From: Prevotella sp. UBA3776
Lineage (GTDB): Bacteria; Bacteroidota; Bacteroidia; Bacteroidales; Bacteroidaceae
Assembly: GCA_002369515.1 (NCBI GenBank)
Contig: DFFM01000018.1
Coordinates: forward strand, 9,983 to 73,982
Direction: 5' to 3'
Length of the DNA stretch: 64,000 bases
Shown: in pieces, positions 16,055 to 22,795 of the stretch
How positions within the stretch are numbered: position 1 is the stretch's first letter
Layout: every line of letters begins with the position of its first letter
Position numbers and translations under genes: made by a program
Notes under the pieces: generated by a model
Told to the model about the DNA's origin: nothing
Databases searched by the model: none
The model's input: only the letters and a program-made list of their open reading frames with translations

Positions 16055-16182
16055 CTCCCATTCCTTTCTAGGGACTTGCAGGGCATTTGTTCTTCCAGTC
16101 CATCAATGTGCCGATTTTGAATAATTTTAAGTACCATCGCAAAAAAACAGCTCACAAAGAACGTCGTTTGCTAATTTTTTCT

Positions 16183-16190
16183 TATATTTG
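16183..16190 (+). promoter_or_regulatory. -7 promoter box of the structured region upstream of the radical SAM gene
   Basis: TATATTTG fits TAnnTTTG. The preceding CGTTTGCTAATTTTTT is shared with the promoter region of the toxin-antitoxin pair at 14973. Confidence 0.55.
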
Positions 16191-16376
16191 CGGTGTCGTT
16201 CAATAAAGGGCGACAAACTTAGTAGGAAGCGTTTAGCTTTCATCTGTACCGAAAAGTCTGGTAAACTTGAAACGTACAACAGATGAATGTGAACACGTTC
16301 TCTCCTTGGTTGGAATATACCATGCCGAGCCGTCATTGGCTGACATCATATATATCCTCCAAGGGTGTGGGCTGTT
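16191..16376 (+). ncRNA. Candidate structured RNA upstream of the radical SAM gene
   Basis: This 186-base stretch lacks a convincing gene but can fold into several helices: TGTCG/CGACA (16194-16198 with 16211-16215), CATCTGT/ACAGATG (16241-16247 with 16279-16285), CCTTGG/CCAAGG (16304-16309 with 16359-16364) and AGCC/GGCT inside the latter (16328-16341). A 47-codon open frame (16283-16426) crosses it but has no family features. It may be an independent RNA or a long leader of the radical SAM gene. I do not recognise the family. Confidence 0.35.
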
Positions 16377-16381
16377 TCTTT

Positions 16382-16389
16382 TATCTTTG
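16382..16389 (+). promoter_or_regulatory. -7 promoter box closest to the radical SAM gene
   Basis: TATCTTTG matches TAnnTTTG. A transcript starting near 16395 would begin at the 5' arm of the closing stem of the leader hairpin. Confidence 0.55.
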
Positions 16390-16393
16390 TACA

Positions 16394-16467
16394 GGTTTTA
16401 CCAGAGCCTTCGGTAGGATAGACTGAAAGGCTCACACCTTCCTGTTTATAACATATAAGGTAAAACC
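16394..16467 (+). promoter_or_regulatory. Structured leader (riboswitch-like) in front of the radical SAM gene
   Basis: GGTTTTACC (16394-16402) pairs perfectly with GGTAAAACC (16459-16467), which ends one base before the ATG. Inside is a second stem, GAGCCTT (16404-16410) with AAGGCTC (16427-16433). AAAGGCTCACACC could instead pair with GGGTGTGGGCT at 16363-16373 if transcription begins upstream. The arrangement could sequester the start codon region. No known riboswitch class is recognised. Confidence 0.45.
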
Positions 16468-16468
16468 A

Positions 16469-18037
16469 ATGACAGACAACAATAAATATTACCGCCCAGT
16501 ATGGACGTGTGGCAGATACAATGAGAAAGCGCAGGCAGCAATCTACTACAATCTGATTGCTGGCATGAGTTATTTCTTCGAGAGTTACTCGGCAATGGTA
16601 ATTGGTGAGATACTTTCTGTGCATAGAAATGGCGAGATAAGTCTTGAAGATATCGCTAAACGACTGAATATAGCGATGGAGAGCCTTGCCCCGTTCTTTC
16701 ATCAACTGGAACAGATGGGAATTGTTTCATCAGTGTTGCCAACTGACAATATGATTGCAGACTATCGCAGACGAGTTAGCGAATACAACTGTCAACAAGC
16801 ACAAACAGTAGAGAAAACTACTCAAGAAAAACTTCCTTATGCAATATCTAATGCTGAAAGGCTATACACAGAGAAAGTAGGCGGCATCACAAGCGTGATG
16901 TTTGAACTTACTTATTGCTGTAGCGAGAAGTGCATCCATTGCTATAATGAAGGAGCCACAAGAAATGATGAAGAAGTCAGCACTCGTGGCGATAGAGAGG
17001 AACTGACGCTTGACGAGTATAAACATTTGGTAGATGACCTGTATGAGCAGGGTCTTGTCAAGGTTTGTCTGACAGGTGGCGACCCATTTTCTAAATCGTT
17101 TGCGTGGGAGTTGATAAACTACCTATATAATAAAGGTATAGCCTTCGACGTATTCACCAATGGCCAGCGGATAGTCAATGATGTTGAAAGGCTGGCAAAT
17201 TATTATCCGCGCTTGGTAGGCGTATCTATTTATAGTGGAATTTCTGAAGTGCATGACTATATCACCCGTATCAAAGGCTCTTGGGAGCGTTCCTTGTCAG
17301 TAGTACGCCAGCTATCGGCATTTGGTGTCCCGATGAATCTGAAGTGCTGTGTGATGCGGCCCAACGTGAAGTCGTATTACATGGTGGCTGATATTGCCAA
17401 ACAATATGGTGCAGTGCCTCAGTTTGAAATCAGTCTGACAGATTCTATTGAGGGTGACAAATGTGTCAGTAAGTATCTGCGCATGACTCCAGAGCAACTC
17501 GAGATAGTCCTGCGTGATGATAATATAGCCTTGTATGTAGGCAAGGAAGCACCTAACTATGGTGGACAACAGAAGCCGATGGATGAGAATCCATGCGGTG
17601 CTGGTGACAATTCTTTTTGCATTACTCCAGAGGGAAATCTGATTCCTTGCTGTTCTTTCCATACGTTGTTTGGAAATATTAAGCAGCAGAGTATTTCGGA
17701 TGTCATTAAGGGCAGTAAAGAACTAGCATATTGGAGAGGACTGAAACTGAGTGACTACGAAGAGTGTGGACAACACGATTATTGTGCTTATTGCAACCTC
17801 TGTCCTGGCAACAACTTTATAGAGCATGGTACGCCATTAAAGGCATCAGAAGTAAACTGTTCTATGGCAAAAGTACGTTATAACCTCGCTCAAAAGATGA
17901 TGCAAGGATATGACCCACTGAATGGAAAAACGCTACGAAAACGGTTGGACGAGTTATCAGACTTCGTGTCGGCAAAGATAAGAAAGGAAATGTCGCTAAA
18001 CGATTATAGCGATACGAGATTAAAGGTAGGTGGGTAA
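16469..18037 (+). CDS. Radical SAM/SPASM peptide-modifying enzyme with N-terminal winged-helix region
   Basis: This 522-residue protein has the radical SAM cluster motif CxxxCxxC at C151, C155, C158 (CSEKCIHC) in a TIM barrel with the LTGGDPF motif. A C-terminal SPASM/twitch region has Cys at 376, 384, 394-395, 433, 439, 442 and 445 for auxiliary [4Fe-4S] clusters. Residues ~50-95 (ISLEDIAKRLNIAMESLAPFFHQLEQMGIV) resemble the PqqD-like winged helix that binds RiPP leader peptides. The gene is followed 49 bases later by a 34-codon peptide gene with two Cys, then by two probable processing enzymes. It probably installs a thioether, C-C link or epimer in that peptide; the reaction is not predictable from sequence alone. 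Confidence 0.85.
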   Translation: MTDNNKYYRPVWTCGRYNEKAQAAIYYNLIAGMSYFFESYSAMVIGEILSVHRNGEISLEDIAKRLNIAMESLAPFFHQLEQMGIVSSVLPTDNMIADYRRRVSEYNCQQAQTVEKTTQEKLPYAISNAERLYTEKVGGITSVMFELTYCCSEKCIHCYNEGATRNDEEVSTRGDREELTLDEYKHLVDDLYEQGLVKVCLTGGDPFSKSFAWELINYLYNKGIAFDVFTNGQRIVNDVERLANYYPRLVGVSIYSGISEVHDYITRIKGSWERSLSVVRQLSAFGVPMNLKCCVMRPNVKSYYMVADIAKQYGAVPQFEISLTDSIEGDKCVSKYLRMTPEQLEIVLRDDNIALYVGKEAPNYGGQQKPMDENPCGAGDNSFCITPEGNLIPCCSFHTLFGNIKQQSISDVIKGSKELAYWRGLKLSDYEECGQHDYCAYCNLCPGNNFIEHGTPLKASEVNCSMAKVRYNLAQKMMQGYDPLNGKTLRKRLDELSDFVSAKIRKEMSLNDYSDTRLKVGG

Positions 18038-18086
18038 GTGTGGTTCCCCAAGAAATATTACACATAACCTCTAAACATTTACAACT

Positions 18087-18191
18087 ATGAAGGTAGATTT
18101 GAATGTTAGCGCAGCATCTAAGGTAATGACAGCAAACGGTTGCCCAAAGCTGTATGAGTCTTCATGCGGTGTTATGTATCGTCAGAGCTAA
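18087..18191 (+). CDS. Putative RiPP precursor peptide (34 aa)
   Basis: This short frame encodes a 34-residue peptide that begins MKVDLNVSAASKVMTANG and ends with the Cys-containing segment CPKLYESSCGVMYRQS. It lies directly after a radical SAM/SPASM gene and before a peptidase gene, and a hairpin (18208-18237) follows it. A hydrophobic/acidic N-terminal half (leader) and a Cys-, Tyr- and Ser-rich C-terminal half (core) are typical of radical-SAM-modified peptides. Cys 19 and Cys 27 are candidate modification sites. No known precursor family is recognised. Support is from position, composition and complete boundaries. Confidence 0.65.
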   Translation: MKVDLNVSAASKVMTANGCPKLYESSCGVMYRQS

Positions 18192-18207
18192 AGGCTACTT
18201 TTTAATG

Positions 18208-18237
18208 GCATGGGGAATGGTATGCTTTTCCCCATGC
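18208..18237 (+). terminator. Hairpin after the precursor peptide gene
   Basis: GCATGGGGAA (18208-18217) pairs perfectly with TTCCCCATGC (18228-18237) across a 10-base loop. No T run follows, so it is more likely an attenuator or RNA-stabilising hairpin that would raise precursor mRNA over the downstream genes. Confidence 0.55.
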
Positions 18238-18273
18238 TCTTACACAAACAGACAATAACTTTATAATCTAAAA

Positions 18274-19281
18274 ATGAGTTTTATATACAGGTCAGCAAAA
18301 GATGTCTTTAAAGCTATCAAACCATTTGTGAATGATATTCGTGTAGATGCTCTTGGTAACATAATTGCCCACAAAAAAGGTGTGGGGAAGCGTATTATGC
18401 TGATTGCCCACCATGACGTTGTGCGACTTATGGTTTCTCACATAGATGATAATGGTTTCCTTTATGTAAAGCCAGCCGGCAGCATTGATTCCCAGATTCT
18501 TTATGCTAGAAAAGTTGTTATAAGACATGAGGGGAATACAGTTATAGGTGTCATAGGCAAGAAGCCTATCCACCTTATTAGGGAAGAACAGAACGGTAAG
18601 GTAACTTATGATAATCTATGGATCGATATAGGTGCCAGAAATCAGTTGGAAGCCCTACAAATGGTTACTAAAGGCGATTATGCCTACTTTTGTTCTGACA
18701 TAGTAGAACTACCAAATAATCTTGTTACTGGCTCTTACCTTGACAATCAAGTCGGATTAAATGTACTATTAGAGTTAGCAAAACAAATTCACGGAATAGA
18801 GATACTTTGGGATGTTTTTTTTGTTGCATCAAATCATGAGGAAATTGGAATGAGAGGTGCTTCTGTTGTTGCTCATTCGATAAATCCTGATGTCTGTATC
18901 TGCATAGATGTTACACATGCCACTGACTATCCTACAACGAATGTTATTATCGATGGAGAAATAAAGTTAGGCAAAGGGTGTGTTATAGCGAAAGGGCCAA
19001 ATATTTACCCTGCTTTATTCAAGGGGATGGAAGAAACAGCAATCAAACATAACATAATGTATCAAGTAGAAGCAAGTCCATATCCTACAGGAACGGATGC
19101 CAATGTGTTACAACTATCTGGTGAAGGTGTTAAAACGGCTGTGGTTTCAATTCCATGTAGATACATGCATACTCCCCATGAAGTGTGTTCAGAAGAAGAT
19201 ATTGATTCGGTAATAAGGATTATAGGTGATTTTATGCGTACAGAATACGTTTCAAATTTTCTTATTGATAACAGCATATAG
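18274..19281 (+). CDS. M42-family metallopeptidase in the RiPP locus
   Basis: The 335-residue protein has the features of M42 glutamyl/cellulase-associated aminopeptidases: VDALGNIIAHK, the metal site region AHHD, GSYLDNQVG, the catalytic acid pair HEEIGMRGA, the CIDVTHA site and HTPHEV. The N terminus is about 15 residues shorter than usual and lacks the common PGxSGxE motif, and AHHDVV differs from the typical AHMDEIG. In this setting it may trim the leader or the modified peptide. Cytoplasmic, with no signal peptide. Base composition is clearly more AT-rich than the core genes. Confidence 0.8.
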   Translation: MSFIYRSAKDVFKAIKPFVNDIRVDALGNIIAHKKGVGKRIMLIAHHDVVRLMVSHIDDNGFLYVKPAGSIDSQILYARKVVIRHEGNTVIGVIGKKPIHLIREEQNGKVTYDNLWIDIGARNQLEALQMVTKGDYAYFCSDIVELPNNLVTGSYLDNQVGLNVLLELAKQIHGIEILWDVFFVASNHEEIGMRGASVVAHSINPDVCICIDVTHATDYPTTNVIIDGEIKLGKGCVIAKGPNIYPALFKGMEETAIKHNIMYQVEASPYPTGTDANVLQLSGEGVKTAVVSIPCRYMHTPHEVCSEEDIDSVIRIIGDFMRTEYVSNFLIDNSI

Positions 19282-19309
19282 TTAATCCCCAAATATATTC
19301 AACTACAAT

Positions 19310-20275
19310 ATGGCCGCAAAACGAATAGATTGGAATTTCGATGGTTACAAGAGAGAGGCCCACTTCTTCCTTTGTGGAGCGTTTGAGTCTTTTAAGTTTA
19401 TAAGCGCCTTTTTGCAGATAGCGAAGCAATGTCCGAGTATGTTGAAGGATAATGTTGTGATTGAAAGCGTATTTGGCTCTCCCACATGCGTTTGGAATGG
19501 TGGCCGTGCATTGGCAAATGTCTATTACAACAAGAAACAGCTACAAAACATTCGTGATACTTATGCGAACCTTGGCGTCAAAGTAAGGTTTATATTTACA
19601 AATCCCTTTTTAAATGAGTATGACTTGCACGATAGATATTGTAACTTGATTATGGATGTTTTTAAGGAGTTGTCTCCCGAAGTGGTTGTTTATTCTCCGC
19701 TGTTGGAGGATTATCTTAGAATTGTATATCCTACAGCCTCTTTTATCAGTTCGACAACGAAACGTCTTCGTTCTAGTGAAGCACAGTTGAATGAATTTAA
19801 TCATGGTTATAAGTATGTTTGCCTTGATTATGACTACAATTATGATTTTGTTTTTCTCAATAGCATTCCTATGCACGAGAGAGATAAAGTTGAAATACTC
19901 ATAAACTCTACTTGTCCCAAAGGATGTAGTGCAAGAGTCCTACACCAAGAGTTTTCTGCAAAACGACAGTTGGAATTCAACAGTGATGAAGATTGTGAGT
20001 CGGAAGTATTCTATAAGGAGTGCCCTAAAATTAAAAGGATTATGATTCCATCTTCTTCTCCTCGTGACAGTACAAGAGACATATACATTGGAACCAATTA
20101 TATATTCCCACAAGATTTGGATATGTATTTGGAAAAGGGCTTCTGCCATTTCAAAATCCAAGGACGTGAACTCTCGACAGGTAAATTGTTTGCAGAGTTT
20201 CTTCCTTATTTGATAAGACCAGAATTCTATCCAATAGCATTGTCGATTATCGATAAAAGCAATAACAATGGATAA
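19310..20275 (+). CDS. Unknown protein with U32-peptidase-like (UbiU/UbiV-like) features
   Basis: The 321-residue protein lies 28 bases after the M42 gene and is probably cotranscribed. A barrel-like pattern of strand/helix segments (KVRFIFTNPFLNE, EVVVYSPLLEDYLR, ASFISSTTK) leads to ILINSTCPKGCSARVLHQEF, which resembles the N-x-x-C-x-x-x-C ... H segment of U32 enzymes; further Cys follow at DEDC and YKEC. Four Cys in this arrangement could hold an Fe-S cluster, as in UbiU/UbiV. This is a fold-level guess from motif spacing; no close family is recognised. It may be a second tailoring enzyme for the peptide. Confidence 0.5.
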   Translation: MAAKRIDWNFDGYKREAHFFLCGAFESFKFISAFLQIAKQCPSMLKDNVVIESVFGSPTCVWNGGRALANVYYNKKQLQNIRDTYANLGVKVRFIFTNPFLNEYDLHDRYCNLIMDVFKELSPEVVVYSPLLEDYLRIVYPTASFISSTTKRLRSSEAQLNEFNHGYKYVCLDYDYNYDFVFLNSIPMHERDKVEILINSTCPKGCSARVLHQEFSAKRQLEFNSDEDCESEVFYKECPKIKRIMIPSSSPRDSTRDIYIGTNYIFPQDLDMYLEKGFCHFKIQGRELSTGKLFAEFLPYLIRPEFYPIALSIIDKSNNNG

Positions 20276-20304
20276 ACAATACTTTTTTAACACAAGAATA
20301 ACTT

Positions 20305-20932
20305 ATGGGTAAAGAAAACAACAAATCAAATAGTGTAGCGGGTGTTCTGATTAACCAAGACCTCTCATTGCTGATACAAGCTGTGTTGCATGTGGATAAA
20401 GAATATCTTTCATATGCGGACACAAATGCCAATGCTGGCGATAGAAAAGATCAAATTAATCAATTGGAACGTGTGTTTGCTTATGAGTTATATCACCAAT
20501 GGTCACTGCTTAAGGATGATAATCTGGTGTTAAATGGGGAGATAGGCAAACTATGGAATAACGAAACAAGCTATCCAGACTTGATACTTCATGGCGGTCA
20601 AAACGATTTTGGTAATAATAAATTGTTGTAGAGATTAAGCGTGAATGTATGGTTAAAGGAAAACCAGAAGCTATCCTTGACGATTTAGAAAAACTGTCTG
20701 CTTTTCTTGAAACAGTCGAGAAAGATGATAAATTTGGAAGTTATCGTAATTATGATCATGCTGTGTTTCTTTTGCTTAAAGGCGAACTCAATGAAATAAC
20801 AAGAGCCTTGGAAAGCAAAAAGGCTTCAGAAAAAAACTCAATGATAATGTCATCTGTATGTCTTACAACGAAGAGAAAAAAAATAAGAATGGCATGTCTT
20901 GCAGATTTGAAAAAGTAGAAGTTAGATGGTGA
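20305..20932 (+). pseudogene. Frameshifted PD-(D/E)XK nuclease-like gene
   Basis: Three frame segments join into one plausible protein. The first (20305-20628) ends SYPDLILHGGQNDFGNNKL and then hits TAG. The next frame resumes VVEIKRECMVKGKPEAILDD at 20625. Past the A-run near 20835 the sequence continues in another frame to LNDNVICMSYNEEKK...FEKVEVRW, stopping at 20930-20932. Together PD-x-n-EIK forms the active-site pattern of PD-(D/E)XK nucleases. One indel near 20622-20630 and one at the A-run would restore it. Either could be a sequencing error; otherwise the gene is broken. Confidence 0.6.
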
Positions 20933-20965
20933 AATATGAAATAAATCGAGAAAAGTATTTCCTTT

Positions 20966-21157
20966 ATGATAGTATCAGTAACATGCCCTAATTGTGGCAA
21001 TCCAGTCGTTTTTAATTTGGAACCGCCTATATGTGGTGGTTTTGTAGAGTGTTGTTATAATTGTTCTGCTACCGTTTCTGGCTCATATAGTTGGGGGAAC
21101 AATAATACTCCCATTATTCGCTATGTGCGGTCGAGTGGCGGATATAAGAAACGGTAG
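20966..21157 (+). CDS. Small zinc-ribbon-like protein (63 aa)
   Basis: MIVSVTCPNCGNPVVF is followed by CGGFVECCYNC, giving CxxC and CCxxC pairs spaced like a zinc ribbon. The remaining Gly/Ser/Asn-rich tail is basic at the end. A related truncated peptide occurs at 21436. Unknown function. Confidence 0.55.
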   Translation: MIVSVTCPNCGNPVVFNLEPPICGGFVECCYNCSATVSGSYSWGNNNTPIIRYVRSSGGYKKR

Positions 21158-21217
21158 CAGGGATATTGGTTTGTTGAATATTAAGTGATAAATAGAACTT
21201 ATTAATAATGCAAAAAT

Positions 21218-21412
21218 ATGGGATTTATAAATGATTTTAAGAAAGGCTATCAAGATGGCCAAAATGGCAAGTATAACACTCTTGGTGTTATCATATTGAT
21301 TGTTATTGCGCTTTACTTTATTCAAAAGTGGACAGGCTTACCTGTGTTTGATTGGGCAAAGAGTGCAGCAGTCTGGATTTGGAATGGGATAATGTCCCTT
21401 CAAGAAAAATAG
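21218..21412 (+). CDS. Small membrane protein (64 aa)
   Basis: A charged N terminus (MGFINDFKKGYQDGQNGKYN) is followed by one transmembrane helix (LGVIILIVIALYFIQKW) and a Trp-rich C-terminal amphipathic segment. No family recognised. It sits in a series of short genes in the accessory island. Confidence 0.5.
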   Translation: MGFINDFKKGYQDGQNGKYNTLGVIILIVIALYFIQKWTGLPVFDWAKSAAVWIWNGIMSLQEK

Positions 21413-21435
21413 TTGGACTTCATTCTTGAGTAGTA

Positions 21436-21507
21436 ATGGGAAGTGTGACAGTGTTGGTGAATTGTCCTAATTGCTTCTGCTTAGTTGCTGTAAAGTGGAG
21501 ATTATAA
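21436..21507 (+). CDS. Very short CPNCFC peptide (23 codons), zinc-ribbon remnant
   Basis: MGSVTVLVNCPNCFC resembles the start of the zinc-ribbon-like protein at 20966 (MIVSVTCPNCG). It then ends after eight more residues. It is probably a decayed paralog, though a short real peptide cannot be excluded. Confidence 0.3.
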   Translation: MGSVTVLVNCPNCFCLVAVKWRL

Positions 21508-21520
21508 AGAAGGGAAATCT

Positions 21521-21946
21521 ATGGTAGCCAAACAGCATAGTATGTTGCTCGCTTTCGATGAATGCAACATGAAATACTTCGAGGGCAAGTTGCCTTTCCC
21601 CCAGTTTGACCTGCTGCACTCCTTTAGGACGTGCGGCTACTTCAATTGTGACTATAAGCAAGGGTGGTTTAGCAGGACGCTGTATAACTTCCGCATATCA
21701 ATGACGGACTATTATGACTTCACTCCAAAACAGTTTGAAGACATACTGGTGCATGAGATGATTCATTACTATCTGGCATACTTCGGAATAGACAAAAGCA
21801 TAAGTCATGGGCGGGAGTTTAAGAAAATGGCTAAGCGGCTGAATCAGACTTATGGCTTGAATATCACGAAGACATTAGACATCTCGCAATATAAAAGAAG
21901 AGAAGGCACGCCGACGATTTCTTACTGGTTGGCACAATGGTTTTGA
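21521..21946 (+). CDS. SprT-like zinc-metalloprotease domain protein
   Basis: The 141-residue protein has a SprT-like domain with catalytic HEMIHYYLAYFGID (HExxH) and the downstream SHGREFKKM with the third ligand. N-terminal FDECNMKYFEGKLP fits the family (Spartan/SprT). It lacks the C-terminal zinc ribbon of longer members. SprT-like proteins are associated with repair of DNA-protein cross-links or with mobile elements; the role here is unknown. Confidence 0.85.
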   Translation: MVAKQHSMLLAFDECNMKYFEGKLPFPQFDLLHSFRTCGYFNCDYKQGWFSRTLYNFRISMTDYYDFTPKQFEDILVHEMIHYYLAYFGIDKSISHGREFKKMAKRLNQTYGLNITKTLDISQYKRREGTPTISYWLAQWF

Positions 21947-21948
21947 GT

Positions 21949-22107
21949 ATGAGGTTTTTCAAAGAGTTTCATGGTTTCTTTTTCGAGTTCAACTCGCTTG
22001 GAGATTATTTCAAGTTTCTGCTTGGCAGGCTTGTCGGTGCTATATTAGGTATTGGGATTTTGTTCGTGATTGGCTATCTCCTCTATTTGTATGGACAAAC
22101 CTTATAG
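21949..22107 (+). CDS. Small membrane protein (52 aa)
   Basis: MRFFKEFHGFFFEFNSLGDY precedes one transmembrane helix (LVGAILGIGILFVIGYLLYL). It begins two bases after the SprT stop. A diverged copy of its helix-coding region is embedded at 24818-24880 between two LRR-like fragments, which shows that this segment has been duplicated and rearranged. Confidence 0.5.
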   Translation: MRFFKEFHGFFFEFNSLGDYFKFLLGRLVGAILGIGILFVIGYLLYLYGQTL

Positions 22108-22108
22108 T

Positions 22109-22633
22109 ATGCGACTACTGGAAATTATGACGGACGACGTGCCGATAGCATGTGGAGACGTGTTTGGTGTGAATGATATGTTGGACGTGCTGAGGGCGTT
22201 CTGCAGGGAGCAGGGCATGGAGATGCCACTTGTGAGGCTGATTGAGGTGGATGACGTACTTAGACCATACGCTGTGTCGCTGCACTTGATGAAGAACGAC
22301 CAGATGGATCAGTTTGACGCGGAAGTGATCTTTTTGCTGACGGATTTCCCTGAGAGGGTGGATCGGGAGGCTGAGGCTTGTCGGCTGATTGTGATGGCGA
22401 AGGAGTTCGAAAGGCCTTGCCTGCTGACGACGAGGACTGCTTTCTCACCGCGGCAGGACAACTTCTACGAGCGTTTCGGCTACATGAAAATGCCTGTGAC
22501 GTGGTCAGATGAGGCAGACAATGAATATGAAGTTTTTCTGAAAGGCCAATTGGAGATGGGCAGTTTTGTGAGTCTGATGGAACGGGTGGAGTATATAGGA
22601 ATGGAAATAGTGTATAGGTATTATGAGTTATGA
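22109..22633 (+). CDS. Unknown protein, possibly GNAT-like (174 aa)
   Basis: The ATG lies one base after the preceding stop, suggesting coupling. The C-terminal half (CRLIVMAKEFERPCLLTTRTA...NFYERFGYMKMPVTW) recalls the last strands of GNAT acetyltransferases, where FYxxFGY is common, but the acetyl-CoA loop is not obvious. An in-frame ATG at 22091 overlaps the previous gene and is less likely. Function unknown. Confidence 0.5.
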   Translation: MRLLEIMTDDVPIACGDVFGVNDMLDVLRAFCREQGMEMPLVRLIEVDDVLRPYAVSLHLMKNDQMDQFDAEVIFLLTDFPERVDREAEACRLIVMAKEFERPCLLTTRTAFSPRQDNFYERFGYMKMPVTWSDEADNEYEVFLKGQLEMGSFVSLMERVEYIGMEIVYRYYEL

Positions 22634-22663
22634 TTGAGGATGAAAGATTGTGGTTGGATAATT

Positions 22664-22732
22664 TAGCCAAACAACCAAACAGGATTAGGCCAAATAACCA
22701 AACGGAATTAGGCCAAATTACCAAATTTGGTT
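22664..22732. repeat. Three tandem 23-bp units upstream of the ATPase gene
   Basis: Units starting near 22664, 22686 and 22709 share TAG(G)CCAAA-TA-CCAAA. The third ends in the palindrome CCAAATTTGG. They lie immediately upstream of the -33 box of the ATPase promoter and look like iteron-type protein-binding sites. Confidence 0.7.
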
Positions 22733-22741
22733 AGAAAATAT

Positions 22742-22771
22742 TTTGTTTTCCAAAGGATTTTTGTATCTTTG
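22742..22771 (+). promoter_or_regulatory. Promoter of the DUF4143 ATPase gene
   Basis: TTTG (22742-22745), 18 bases, TATCTTTG (22764-22771). The ATG is 24 bases downstream. The tandem 23-bp units end about ten bases upstream. Confidence 0.75.
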
Positions 22772-22795
22772 CACCATCAATCAAAAAATCATAAT

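Noticed and set aside
16283..16426. A 47-codon frame upstream of the radical SAM gene (MNVNTFSPWLEY...)
   Set aside because: It crosses several predicted RNA helices and a promoter box, and shows no motif. It is kept only as part of the structured RNA region.
18208..18237. Riboswitch upstream of the M42 gene
   Set aside because: The hairpin is simple and lies right after the peptide gene. It lacks a second helix or a switching partner, so it is better read as an mRNA 3'-end or attenuator hairpin.
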